Notes under the pieces: model-generated
What the model was told of the DNA's origin: nothing
Database searches by the model: none
The model's input: only the letters and a program-made list of their open reading frames with translations
Program-made: the position numbers and the translations under genes
Shown here: in pieces, positions 34,986 to 46,648 of the stretch
Numbering within the stretch: the stretch's first letter is position 1
How the letters are laid out: the number at the start of each line of letters is the position of its first letter
NCBI RefSeq assembly: GCF_000283155.1
Contig: NW_004454170.1
Span: 14,110,927-14,174,926, forward strand
DNA: 64,000 nucleotides
Source of the DNA: Ceratotherium simum simum
Lineage: Eukaryota > Chordata > Mammalia > Perissodactyla > Rhinocerotidae
Direction: 5' to 3'

Positions 34986-36144
34986 AAAAGCATGAGTATC
35001 TGGAAGAAGCAAACATTGTTAGCCCCAAGTGCTAATTTTGTTACTATAAGTGTTAATAAACATGACTTGGTGCTTCCTGGCAGCCACAGCAAAAAGGGAA
35101 ACATGATTTGTAAGAAACTATGCTTTGTGTCGGGGAGAAAAAATTATTAATGCACAAATACTCATTGCCTTCTCCTCCCTTTCCCCTAGATATCTTTAAA
35201 TATTACTTCTCCCAGCCAAGCGTTTGATAGACACTAGAGCCAGGGTGGGGGGTTGGGCAGGGGCAGAGGGGGGTGGATGGGAGGGAAATAAGAATATACA
35301 CTGAAAGGAAACTCAGGTATTCTATATCACTATCTGAAGGAGGAATCATATATTTTGGTACCCAACAACAATTATGAAAGTCGTCCTTACCTAGGAAGTA
35401 GGTTATTCCTTTGAGAGCATATGTGAATCTTACCCCATCATTTTACACTGGTTAAATGCTTCACTTCTCTTTGCCAATGAGCAGCCAAGCAAGTGCTCCT
35501 CTGTAAGACTCTGAATAATTGGAAGTTAAAATGGTGAAATGCTGAAATCATCATCTTCAAATTAGCGATGGCTATTTTTATGTCAGGTTTTGATTTGAAG
35601 AGAAAGGAAAAAAATTACATTCTAATCCACTTCCTAGGAAGAGCTGTAATCAGCAGATGCCTGCAATGACAAAACTCAAGTGATTAAACTTCTTCACTCA
35701 AAAATCTGTTCAACAGCAACAACAAAAGAAGACAGCGGTAGACTCTTACTTATCGAACCTCTGGAAAAATGGCCTGTCTCTAAATGGACTGTCATTAATT
35801 TTTATAACATAAATGATTAGGCAAACAAACAAAATATGAAAAGAAAGAAAGAAATATTATTACCTTGAAAAAGAATGTTTTGTAGCCTACTTGCTTCTTT
35901 ATGGTCTCAATATATAGAAAGAGATGTTACTATGGAAATATCAGTCCATCTCTTTGGCCTTTCTGTGTTATTGTCAAGTCCCTCAGAATGCAAGATGGCA
36001 TTAGAATGTTTTGCTATTTCTCTCTGTTCCACCCTGTTTCACTGAGAGCCTTAACGCTTTGTTAGAACTTTATTTAGCTTCTTTCTGAGTTCTCTTGCTG
36101 GACCCTTTGACAAACAGGTAAATAAGTTACCGGGGAAAGTCCTC
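34986..36144. other. Unassigned, repeat-poor sequence
   Basis: No gene or repeat family is recognised. A G-rich patch (gccagggtggggggttgggc onward) lies at about 35240-35285. The segment 35400-35700 is complex, non-repetitive sequence and a reasonable place to test for conserved non-coding DNA. Confidence 0.45.
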
Positions 36145-36269
36145 ATCAGTCATCCATTCATTAAACTAATGAATTTATTGGCCCTCCTATGAGCCAAACA
36201 GGATTCTTGGCAGTGAATGAAATAGACTAAAATCCCTGCCTTCATGGAGTTTACATCCCAGTAAAGGAA

Positions 36270-36325
36270 GGACAATAAAAGGAGGAATAAAAGGACAATA
36301 AAAGGAGGAAGAAGGACAATAAAAC
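36270..36325. repeat. Minisatellite-like tandem repeat, about 2.5 copies of 21-23 bp
   Basis: Units starting ggacaataaaaggaggaa occur at 36270-36292, 36293-36313 and, partially, 36314-36325. They arose inside the L2 copy. Confidence 0.85.
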
Positions 36326-36607
36326 AAATAAGAAGAGACTAAGTTCTGTAGTGATAAGAGTGGTAGAGAAAAACACATCAGGGAGAGGGGATAGGAAGTG
36401 CTACTGGGCAGGCGTGGCAGTTTTAAAGAGAAAAAAGTCTCTCTGAGAGAGTGATATTTGAGCAAAAATTCAAAAGATATGAGCCAAGAAGTCATATAAT
36501 CAACAGAAAGAGCATTCTGGACAGAGGGGATGGGCCTGGCAGGATTGAGAACTAGCAGAGAGGCCAGTGCAGCTAGAATAGAGGGGCTGAGTGGGAGGAG
36601 TAGAGCC

Positions 36608-36638
36608 GGGGGGGGGGGGGGAGGGGGGGGGGGGGGGG
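36608..36638. repeat. Poly(G) tract, 14 G + A + 16 G
   Basis: A run of 14 G residues (36608-36621), one A, then 16 G residues (36623-36638). Such long G homopolymers are rare in vertebrate DNA. It could form a G-quadruplex, but its length and purity may also reflect sequencing or assembly error. Confidence 0.95.
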
Positions 36639-37116
36639 ACACGACGGAGGGGCAGGGCAGATCCAGGAGGGCCTTGGGGACCATTGGTAGGACTTTGATT
36701 TTTACTCAGAGACACATCGGAAGTCATGGGGGGTTTGAACGAAGGAGAACCATGAAATGACAATATGTTTTAAATTATCACACCGACTGTCGTGTTGAGC
36801 ACAGACTACGGAGAATCAAGGGGAGAAACAGACCCTATAGGAAGCTATTGCAGTGGTCCAGGCAAGAGAGGATGGAGGCTCAGACCAGCGGGTTGCAGCA
36901 TCCCTAGTAAAAAGACTCCCTGCAGATGGCTGCCCACCCAGCACTTCTGGCCTAGAACTCATATTTTCTTGGAAAAAAGCCTTTTTAAAAAAAAATATTT
37001 ATTATGCTTACTAAAAGTACTAGGAAGTATTGAAAGACAGCAAGTCAACAGTTACACGTGGAAGACTGGTATGAAAGGGCTATTGCTAGTGAAACTAGAA
37101 ATGCAACAATACCTCT

Positions 37117-37371
37117 TATTTTTTTTTTGCAGGGAAAGATTGGCCCTGAGCTAACATCTGTTGCCAATCTTCCTCTTTTTTTTTTTCTCCCCAAAGTCCC
37201 AGTACATGGTTGTATATTCTAATTGTATGTCGTTCTAGTTCTTCTATGTGAGCCACCACAGCATGGCTACTGACAGACGGGGGGTGTGGTTCTGTGACCA
37301 GGAAGGGAACTCAGGCCACTGAAGTGGTGAGAGTGCCAAACTTTAACCACGAGGCCATCAGGTCTGGCTGA
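37117..37371 (-). mobile_element. ERE-related SINE, older subtype, minus strand
   Basis: The plus strand starts with a T-run, then ggccctgagctaacatctgt, tacatggttgtatattctaa, ctagttcttctatgtgagcc, accacagcatggctactgac and a degraded head with cactgaagtggtgagagtgc and aaccacgaggccatcaggtc. This subtype, with the agccatgctgtggtggctca block, also forms the outer element at 51.4 kb. Target copies caatacctct lie at 37107-37116 and 37372-37381. Confidence 0.93.
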
Positions 37372-37381
37372 CAATACCTCT

Positions 37382-37633
37382 TTTTTTTTTTTTTTTTTTG
37401 GTGAGGAAGATTAGCCCTGAGCTAACATCTGTTGCCAATCCTCCTCTTTTTGCTAAGGAAGATTCGCCCTGGGCTAATATCTGTGCCCATCTTCCTCTAC
37501 TTTTTATATGTGGGACACCTGCCACAGCATGGCTTCGTAAGCAGTGCGTGGGGCCGTGCCCGGAATCCAAACCTGTGAACCCTGGGCCACTGAAGCAGAG
37601 CACACGAACTTCACTATGCCACCAGGCCAGCCC
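37382..37633 (-). mobile_element. ERE SINE, second insertion at the same target
   Basis: The plus strand begins with a 19-base T-run, then ggtgaggaagattagccctg, agctaacatctgttgccaat, cttcctctactttttatatg, ccacagcatggcttcgtaag and the head ttcactatgccaccaggcca. It is flanked by caatacctct at 37372-37381 and 37634-37643. The right flank, read on the minus strand, gives ctt|aaaaacagagg, a good L1-endonuclease site. Confidence 0.96.
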
Positions 37634-37643
37634 CAATACCTCT

Positions 37644-38641
37644 GTTTTTAAGGGCTGCAATTTATTCATTGAAGTTTCTGCTTAAATGACAATTAAATAA
37701 GAATTCTCATTCATGTCTACCCTTGTTATGGAAAATGCTTTCTTAATATAGTCAGCTCACTTCTCTACCTTAGTAGATGCTACACAGTAAACAAAATTAA
37801 CTCACTTTTCAATGATTGAAGATTTGCATTACTTCAGTATCCTAATTCTTGCCAATAATTCATATTAAACAGATATTTGAATATAGATGGACATGATACC
37901 TGAGATTGGCCTGGATTTATACTAAATCCTAGGATATACTCTAGAAATTTTATTATTTTTTTTAATGCCTTACATGTTTGTTTTTTGTTATCACACATTT
38001 TTCTCCTAAGAACAGACTGCAAATGAACTCTGGTTAATGAATGATGGCTAATCAAGATGTGGTTTTTTCCTGTGATCCCAGCCTCCGAGGGCTATAGTGC
38101 ACATCATTTGCTGACTCTACAGCTGATTATGATACACACCAAATAATCACTGAAATTCATCAGCTTGATTCTGAAATAAACAAATTACTAACCTCAACCA
38201 TGTTATTCAAAGTATAGATCAAAACACCCCCTGGCGTGATAAGCCTGCACTTTTATAGCCCTCCCTGCTATTCTCTCTCCAGCAACATTTTTCTGAACTG
38301 ACAGGACTGTTAACCAGATTTTCAAACCAAGGGTAATTTACATCCTCCAGTACATTTCAGTGAAATTAATTTAGGTTGTCCTCCTTTTTCACCAGCTTCT
38401 CAATAAATCTTACTGACAGTTTAAATAAAAATATCATCAAGTCAGGCTGGCTTGTGGCAAAAATCACCACTGCTAAATGTTCTGCCCAGAGCTTGAATGG
38501 TAAAAGAAAAAAAAAAAAAAAACAGAAAAATGAAGAGAGAACTTTTCAATAAATATGAATAAAACATAAACCAGAAAATATGTGAAACTTCACATTATAT
38601 GGCCGACAACAAAATTCCAGAGGAATGTCATAAACACACTA
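37644..38641. other. Unassigned, repeat-poor sequence
   Basis: No gene or repeat family is recognised. An A-run lies at 38504-38521. The interval 38060-38480 is non-repetitive and another candidate for conserved non-coding sequence. Confidence 0.45.
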
Positions 38642-38994
38642 TATTAGTTTTCTAGGGCTTCCATAACCAAGTACCATAGACTGGGTGGCTTAAACAACAG
38701 AAATTGATTTCTGATTGTTCTGGGGAAGCTAGAAATCTGAGATCAAGGTATCAGCAGGTTTGGTTTCATCTGAGGCCTCTCTCTTTGGCTTGAGAGGGCC
38801 ATCTTTGTGTTCACATGGCATTCTCCCCATATGTGTGTCTCTGTCCTGATCTCTTCTTTTTATAAGGACACCAGTCATAACAGATTAGGGCCCTCCCTAA
38901 GGACCCCATTTACCTCTTTAAAGACCATATCTCCAAATACAGTCACAGTCTGAGGTACTGAATGAATTTTGGGGGACACAATTCAGCCCATAAC
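38642..38994 (-). mobile_element. MLT1-type LTR (ERVL-MaLR)
   Basis: The plus strand runs from tattagttttctagggcttc through tagactgggtggcttaaaca, gagatcaaggtatcagcagg, aaggacaccagtcataacag, gtctgaggtactgaatgaat to gacacaattcagcccataac. It is a solo LTR in reverse orientation, about 350 bp. Confidence 0.88.
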
Positions 38995-40993
38995 CCACTC
39001 TATTCAGGAAAAGTATATAGTATGAATCTGTTGTCACCTATTAACTGTTTCATGAACAATGATTTTTGACTCTTTAAACACCAAGAATGCGCTAAGCCTG
39101 GAATATAGCATTTGACAACCTCAGCCCACATTTGGAGAATGACCACTAAGTCTTTGTGTGACCCACCAAACCCATGGCAGAGATAGAAAGTCTCAGAGGC
39201 ACTGGGGTCCAGGCCACTTTCTGTTCAGCATCCAGCTCTGCATTCAGGGGACAGTCATTAGCCAGGCTCAGTATATGTCTTATGAAGAATCTTTCTTTGC
39301 CAGGTATCTCAACATTTTGCATAATTCATGAAGCCAGATAAAAAGAATTGCCTTGTGCTTTCTGAAAGACATTTACCACAGGAAAAGACATCCCTTTGCT
39401 CTTTATTTTTTCTAGCCACATTTGTAATACTGCAGCTTCCTGCTTGGGCAAGAGATATGGAGTCTAAATCCAAACGAGGGCTAGTATTGGGTAGATATCC
39501 ATGGCAGCCATCGCTAATTGTTCTTGACTCTCATGAACCTGGACCTGGCTTCAGAATCCTTCTCAACACAGCCATTACCGTGGCTGTAATTGAGGTTAAC
39601 ACATGAGATGAAACTTATTTAGCATCCCTGGCCCAAAGAAAGGGGGATACCAATCTCTTTCTACTAAGCCAATCCCTTCAGCCAGGGTTGACCAATTCAG
39701 TGTTAACTCTTGACTGGCCAAGCTAGGACTGGTCTCTGTGTTAGCAAGAACCGTTCTAAAAGTGCAGAAATGGATCCAGGTTGTGTGGAGCCTGAAATTT
39801 ATACCATTTGGGGGAGGGGAATTCTCTTTAAGAAAAAGAATGTAAAATAATAGATAAAAATTTGTAGAGTCTCTCCCAGGGCCTTGGAAGAGACCCATCC
39901 ATGCAAGTGAGAGACCTGAAGCTTAATTAAGCTTCATTAGCTTCTACTGGTATCTCCATCCCCCGTCACAAGGAAAAAGCTGCCTCAAAATCAAAACTCT
40001 TCTGTAATGAAAACCCACTCCCTCACTTCCATCCTCTTCTCATCTGCCCCCTCTGTCAGCTCCTGTGTGTCTGTATTTTATTCTAAATGAGCTTTCCTGT
40101 TATTGCCTTTCTTTGTCCTCCAGTCAGCTTTGGTTCATGGCAACAGGATGGGCAAGTTGGGAGATGCAAGACTGGGGCTGAGCTCGAGAAGCACCAGGCC
40201 ACAGAGAGTACTGTCATCTTGTTCAGAAAGGAGCGTGCATTTGGTTACTCCGCTTCTAAGATTAAACAGAGGTCACATTTTGAGTGAATTAGAGACCAGG
40301 CTCCAGGATTTAGCAGATGAGGGCATTCTCTCATACCATTGAGAAGTGAGTGTGGAGGTTTCTGGAAATGGGATGTACGATTTACAAAAAGAGCCCAAAG
40401 CCTTCTAAAGGAAAGGAACCAAGATTACTATGTATTTCCCCAGATATTTAAAATTATAAAAGCTGATAGGATGGACTGCATTGGCTATGTCCAAGGCTAG
40501 ATGCCAAAAAAGGCAATGAGACTCTTGAGGGAAAAAGACACCATAACAGTCAAATGAGACTGAACCAGGTGGCTGGTCCCTGTCCTAAGATGGTCACAAG
40601 GGACATTGGTTCTGGATCCAAAAGGTGAATGACATCACCTAGACTCACCACCTGGTACGCTTCCCATAGTAGCTGTGAACAAGTAGGCAGGCTGAGAGAC
40701 CAATGTCACCACAGAGCTGTAACTCTGGAAACACCGACATTCTTTAGTGCAGAGTGTTCATAGCTGAACCTAAAACTGGTGACAGAGGAACATATTTTAC
40801 ACACTTACCTTCCCCTCTTCCCTCGCGCCTCTCCTCACACACATCACTCAGTTTCCATAGCATTTCCTGGAGCACCCAGGAGCCCTTGACTCTAGTTCTT
40901 CCCGAAAGGGGCAGTGGCAGTGACCTGTCTGGGATTCTGTTGCAGTCCCAGCATCTGGGAATCCTTTACAAGCCCTGTATTGGGGCAGATTTT
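38995..40993. other. Unassigned sequence, no gene recognised
   Basis: No gene or firm repeat is recognised in this 2 kb. Frames at 39328-39606 (plus), 39596-39898 (minus), 40087-40342 (plus) and 40754-41005 (plus) have no recognisable domains. Confidence 0.5.
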
Positions 40994-41213
40994 AGCATAG
41001 TGTGAAAAGTATAGGTTTGGGAGTGAGAGAGACCTAGGTTTGAATCCTAGCTCCATCACATACCAGTTGTACCATCTTAAGCAAGTTAACTTAACTCTGT
41101 GAACCTCAGTTCCTCCATCTGTAAGCTGAACTTACTGTGAGCAACAATTGAATGGATTTGTCTAAAACACGTAGCACAGTATCCAGCATAGCGTGTGCTC
41201 AGTAAATACTGGT
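40994..41213 (+). mobile_element. MIR SINE, near full length
   Basis: The copy reads agcatagtgtgaaaagtata, agacctaggtttgaatccta, gctccatcacataccagttg, gaacctcagttcctccatct and agcgtgtgctcagtaaatac. Confidence 0.92.
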
Positions 41214-42786
41214 TCTGTGCCTTTGTGTTCCCAAGGATTTCCCTTGCTTTGTTTGGCCAAAGGAAGTTTTAATTTGGAGTATGGAATCAAATCGTGGTCC
41301 AAACAAGCCCTCTCATTATCACCATCACCTGTCCATCACCGTTGTAATCCCACCGGAAGCTATAGTCACACCAATGTATGGATATACGGAAGAAAAAAAA
41401 GACCAATCATAGATTGGCGTTAGGTTTGAACACCATGTAAACATTGGGAAACAAGATAAGAAAATTAGGTATCAGTCAACCTGGACTGGATGATAAAACA
41501 AACCCCCCAAAAATGTAGCTATGCTGATGATGTGGATAAAGAACAAAATGCATATGGAATCAAATGACTAGAAGCTGAAGTAACTTGCTTTGGAGCAAGC
41601 AGGAAAGAAAGTAAGCAAACTGGCTTCAAGAAACTTTCCTGGCAAACCCCACCTCAAATGGATCACTTATTTACTGTGAATTTTCTTTACCGTTAAATAT
41701 ATAGGTTTGGCTGCCTCACCCGACACTTATATTCACATATCATTTTATGTTTCAGGTTTTATCTCCCTAAATTTATTGTCAGTTTCACCTGGGAAGAAAT
41801 CATAGTTTCTGTTTTTTTGTTTTTTTTTTTGGATACTCCCCTTGGGTAGGAGCATAAGAAATAAAAAGAGAAAAAGAAAGGGGGGAAGGAGGCAGCGAGG
41901 AAGGAAGGAATAAGAGGGAAGCAGAAAGGAAAGCCTGCTTCAAAAGGAAGGCTGAACTTCGGGATGAAGCATCCCGGGGTGAAATATCCCCACGCTGGGA
42001 ACCTGGCCATCTGCAAACTGTTTGCTCTTGGCTGTTCTATTGAAGTTGATGTGTCCATCTTCTTGTAATAAATGCTTGTTGGAGAATTCAGCATAAGGAA
42101 CCATCTGCCGTGCTTGACCTGAATCATCAACAATAGGCAAAGAACTCATTTATAGTCCGTGTTGGTCATTAGTGACTAATTAAACGTGGGAAGCAAAAGC
42201 AATACTTTCCAGAACAGCTGTTATAGATAGGGACAAGGCAGCAGAAGTAATTGCACAACTGATTTTGTAAACAGCTTTGTCTTTGAATCCAAATCCAGGT
42301 GTTTTCCTATGAGGACAGTACCTAAAAACAAAGAATAAGTAACATTGGCAGAAGACCTTGAGAATGAGCAGTACTCAAGTCCTCTTAAGCCCTACACCAC
42401 TATGATGGAGGGGGGATCATTACACCTGCCCAAACATACTACCTTCTAGAAGTGACCCCTCTCACCTCTCTGAATTCCCTTAGCACTTACAGCACTCGTG
42501 AGGCTCTTATTATGCACTGCATTGGATTATCATCCTTTGGATTCATGTTTTTATTTCTACCACTTGTAGATTCTTTAAGGCAATAACTTTGCCACATTCA
42601 ACTTGAACCTTACGTAAGATCAAAATTTAGTGCTTTTTACTGTCTACAACGAAGGAACATTTGTTGCATAAATTAATACAATTCTCATTGTCTTTTAGTC
42701 TGAAATTACTTCTCTTATCTATTTCTTCTCTTGAGCTTGAGCCCTCACATTCAATAACTATCTATGGACTTTGTTAAACAAACACG
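41214..42786. other. Unassigned sequence with a purine-rich tract and a possible L2 piece
   Basis: No gene is recognised. A purine-rich tract lies at 41856-41935 on the plus strand, preceded by T-runs near 41812-41831, which explains the 124-codon minus-strand frame at 41759-42133. At 42455-42675, tcccttagcacttacagcac and gaaggaacatttgttgcata weakly resemble an L2 3' end. A block near 42130-42190 (tagtgactaattaaacgtgg) is non-repetitive. Confidence 0.45.
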
Positions 42787-42945
42787 TGGTGGCATGATCT
42801 AATGGAAACACGGCAGGAGGTCAGGAGATAGAGTCTAACTCTGGTGCTTTTTCTAAATGTAAAAGTGAACTTTGGTAAGTCACATAACTTTTCTATACCT
42901 CAATGACTTCGTCTATAAAATGAGGGAGAAGAATATCCGCCCTGC
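42787..42945 (+). mobile_element. MIR SINE
   Basis: The copy reads ggtggcatgatctaatggaa, gagtctaactctggtgcttt, tggtaagtcacataactttt, ctatacctcaatgacttcgt and ctataaaatgagggagaaga. It is followed closely by an oppositely oriented MIR. Confidence 0.85.
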
Positions 42946-42969
42946 AAAGAAACAAAGGAAGGGAAGGGA

Positions 42970-43185
42970 AGACATTTATTGGGTGCCTGTTATATGCCAG
43001 ACAGTGGGTTAAGTGCACACACATGAACCACCTTATACAAGTCTCATAACAACTTAGCATTCATTTCCCAGCTTTACAGATGAGGAAACTGAGACTCAAG
43101 GAAAATAATTGGCAAAAAGTCACTCAGCTAGTAATTAGCAAAGTGAAAACACACACTCAGAGAATCTAATTCCAAAGCAGTTCAA
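42970..43185 (-). mobile_element. MIR SINE
   Basis: The plus strand reads gacatttattgggtgcctgt, tatatgccagacagtgggtt, cagatgaggaaactgagact, aaaaagtcactcagctagta and attagcaaagtg, a reverse-complemented MIR. Confidence 0.9.
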
Positions 43186-45450
43186 GTCAAGCCATTTGAC
43201 ACTTAGGGAGAGCCACTGAGCTGGCACCGTGATGGTTGCCGGGGATACAGACATGAAGTAAACAGAAAGCTAAGTGTCTTTGAGAGGATGAAAACACATA
43301 ATCGAATCATTGTACCAGAGTATGCAGGTAGGATTCCTTCCACCCCACTCTGCTGCTTTTAATGAGGCTGTGAAAAATAAATTATGTAAAACTTAAAAAG
43401 TATATTTTAAGTGCCTGTGCCTAATGCTGTAATTCTTGCACTAGGAAGTATATTTTAAATAAATAACTCTTGGTCCCATCCTCAAGGAGCTTACAATCTT
43501 ATTAAAGAAAATATCAGTACTTGAGGTGGTGAACTTCACTTATCTAGAAAATTTACTCACATGGAACAATATATTCTATTAAAATAATAGACAAAGTTGA
43601 TATTGCTAATTTTACTTTTGAACTTGATGACTATTGAAATGAAGATCAGTGTCTTTGCCATTCGATGAGCACAGTGTTGTCACACATCAGAGGCTACAAC
43701 TTTCTGAAGTTATGTCAACTAATCACAATTAATTAATAGTCCCCAGGTTTCAGTAGGTTTATAACAGGAAATATTTTACCATCCATATTCTGGCTTTGAC
43801 CATATATTCCTCTATAATTAAAGACACTTTTTGGTTAAGCAATATTTTTTAAGTTTAATAATGGTTCTTCTCATTTGAAACAGTAATATTAGCTTTTATT
43901 CATAAAATCTTCCTGCTTCTCATGTACCCAAGAACAGTGAATACTACAAATGAAATCAAAACATAAAAATACATAAAGGAAATTTCAAAAGAAAGTCAAG
44001 CCAAAAATTATGGGATTGTTAATAAGTAAGTACAAAGTAAATGAGTGTGGAAGGATGTTTTATATTATTATTCCTTCAGCATACTTCACTTTTGTATTAT
44101 TATGGGTCTTTTGCAAGCAGAATTTTCTTGAGTTTCTTACTTTATTGTTGAAGTAGTGTTTAAAGCATGTACACATAACCCACAGGTTTAAATTCAGTGA
44201 TTCATTCTTATTATATATTCCTTGTATTAAAACAAATATGCATTTCAGAATGCTTCTCCCTATGGCACGTCACAAAGGGTTGAATTTTTTAATCATCCTA
44301 TACAAAATAAGTGCTATTGATTATTTCTTTGTTTAAATAAGCATTTGTAGTGAAGAGCCTCAGAAAAAAATAGGTGGAAATACACATGCCATCGCTTTTT
44401 AAAAAATTGATTGAAACATATACCTTTCTCTTCTGAAAAGGCATAATTTCTATTATTAGCACACTGAGTTCATATGTAATATTTCACAATTGTCCTGTAA
44501 AACAAATAATCTCTCTAGGATCGCCTTGAAATCTCTTTAGATATCAATAAACTCTTAAATTAAGAAGAATTGACTATGAGCTCAATACTCTCATATTTTG
44601 GTCATTGTTAGGAAAGTTCATTGCTTATGGAAAGAATCACAAAAGAATGGGGCTTGAATTTTCAGGGACTAAGTTAAGAAAGGTCAAATGTTAGAGGATG
44701 TGAAGGGTCTAAGGCTCCCCATCTTTCTCCAATAGAGTCATTTGCATTTGGGTCCCAGATGCTACCAGGTAGAGTCAGGTGTATTCCCTCCTCCCACTCA
44801 TTCATTTTGCTCTAAATTATTTAGGGATGAGAAGTCCCATGGGAGTAAAAAGCCCAGGACCCAGAGTCACAGGGCCTACCCCAAGTGATGCCAAGACATC
44901 AAAGTGAAAACAAGACAACAGATCTTCCAAGTGGAATTTCACCATGGTGGTCCAGGGTTTCATAGTCAGTGGGCAGCGCTGGGATGGGCACAGTATGCAG
45001 CGGATGCCAGAACTTGTCAACAGTTACCCTATATATGGGGAGCCTTGGGGAAAGTGCCTGCGTGTATAAACTGAAAGAGCTGTTCTATTAAGGTTCTCAT
45101 TGGGGCCCCCATCCCATCGTTTGGGAATTCCTCTGACTGAGCAAAATGTCAAGGGGGAATATGACCCACTCACCACATGCACCTGGGCAAAGTCTACACT
45201 AGGGTCCGAGGGAGTCATGGAAGTAAATGAGGTCTCAAGACCTGCAGGTGGGCCAGTTCACTAAGAAACCTTCACTAACTTCCTGCTCCACCTCCACCAG
45301 CAAGGTGGTTGCAAAGAAGCATCAAAAAGCATTAATTCATAGCCACAGTGTGCATTCAAGGGAACCTGAGAAATATTCAGAGGGGGTAATCTCCAAAAAA
45401 GATGAGACACTGCTGCTAATAAAGTGGATTGGGGCCATTGTAATTTGTAT
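43186..45450. other. AT-rich unassigned sequence, no gene recognised
   Basis: No gene is recognised in this 2.3 kb. A short cctcaaggagcttacaatct near 43479 resembles the L2 minus-strand end but stands alone. Minus-strand frames at 44817-45218 and a plus-strand one at 45227-45466 have no domains. Confidence 0.5.
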
Positions 45451-45650
45451 AATAAATAGCAGCTAAGAGTTAGTGAGCCCTTTTCATAAAGCAAGCATTG
45501 GGTTCTACATATATCATTTAATCCTCAAACCAAGCCTAGGAAGTAGGTACATAATTATCTCCATCCAACAGATGAGAAAGATTAGGCTTAGAGCAATTAA
45601 GGGACTTACCTAAGATCACACAGCTAGCAAGAATCACATTCCAGAAACTA
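45451..45650 (-). mobile_element. MIR SINE
   Basis: The plus strand reads aataaatagcagctaagagt, tcatttaatcctcaaaccaa, gcctaggaagtaggtacata, cagatgagaaagattaggct and taagatcacacagctagcaa. Confidence 0.9.
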
Positions 45651-45658
45651 CTTTCAAC

Positions 45659-45859
45659 TTGTACGGTCCAATACAGTAACCACTAGCCACATGTGACCAT
45701 TTAAATTTTAATTAAAATTAAAGTTAAAAATTCAGTTTCCCAGGCGCACTGGCAACATTTCAAGTGTTCAATAGCCGCATATGGCTAGTGACTGCTGTAT
45801 CAGATGGTGCCAATTATAGAACATTGCCATCCCTGCAGAAAGTTCTATTTGACAGTGCT
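45659..45859 (+). mobile_element. Non-autonomous hAT-like DNA transposon
   Basis: The element has ends acggtccaatacagtaacca and tctatttgacagtgcta, internal blocks actagccacatgtgaccatt, caacatttcaagtgttcaat and agccgcatatggctagtgac. It belongs to the same family as the copy at 6745-7077, in a form lacking most of the AT-rich centre. Confidence 0.75.
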
Positions 45860-46634
45860 ATTTTAACCACCACACAAGTCTTAGAAAGGTTAAAGAAATA
45901 AGCCAGTTTAAAAATACACACACACACATTTTCCCCTCACCATTGGTCTCTCCAGTGGTTCTAGTGAGGGGAGCATTATTTCACCTATGGATGACAGGAG
46001 AGAAACAGAACACAGTTCAAAAATATCACCACCAGGGGTCGTGGAGGAAATTGGAGTGATGGGAAATCCCATAAGGCATTGAAGAGACTTCTGTGTGGAC
46101 AACTCAAGAGATCTGTAAGATCAAGCCTTCTACTTAACTTCACATGTTAAAGCAGGGACCCTCTAATGAAGAATGGGATAAACATGCACATTACAAATAT
46201 AAATACGACCCATTGTGCTCACAAGCTGAGAAGACTGGCATCCCATCAGCTATACAAGCAACATAGACATATCACATTTGAAAAGTAGAGCTCATGAAGA
46301 GTCAGTGCTTCCAGAACATTCTGAACAGTTCCAAATCTTCTCTGTTTTGTGATAGGAATATGTTTGTGACAAGAAATCACAGTTGCGTATGACCTGGAAT
46401 TTTTTAAGCAAATATTTTTTCCTAGTTGTGAAAAGAAATATAATGTTTCAAATAAAATTCTAATGCACTTGCTCAATATGGCTTCTTTCAATAGTAGGGG
46501 TGCCATATTCTGTTGCTGAACTAATGTTTCTGTAGAATTAATATTTATGCCAAAAGACAGATTACAAAATGCAGACCTTGTTTAAAAATCTATCACAATT
46601 TGGAACAAGTAAAATTTTAATCCTGCTTATATTT
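45860..46634. other. Unassigned sequence with a short (CA)n run
   Basis: No gene is recognised. A short acacacacacac run lies at 45915-45928. Minus-strand frames at 45908-46102 and 46246-46506 have no domains. Confidence 0.5.
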
Positions 46635-46648
46635 TAAAGATAAAATGA

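Larger units (their letters stand above)
36145..36920 (-). mobile_element. L2 LINE, long minus-strand copy
   Basis: The plus strand reads catccattcattaaactaat, aaaatccctgccttcatgga, gtttacatcccagta, gagagtgatatttgagcaaa, agagcattctggacagaggg, ggagggccttggggaccatt, tattgcagtggtccaggcaa and gagaggatggaggctcagac. It contains a short tandem repeat (36270-36325) and a G homopolymer (36608-36638). The 165-codon minus-strand frame at 36187-36684, with its proline run, is a by-product of the G tract. Confidence 0.88.

Noticed and set aside
36270..36325. Repeat array considered as a CRISPR-like array
   Set aside because: The units are contiguous with no spacers, and the DNA is mammalian.
36187..36684. 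165-codon minus-strand open frame with a proline run
   Set aside because: It lies across a minus-strand L2 and the prolines come from the poly(G) tract; there is no domain.
41759..42133. 124-codon minus-strand frame with hydrophobic stretch
   Set aside because: Part of it is a translation of a purine-rich tract and T-runs; no domain is present and the rest is unassigned.
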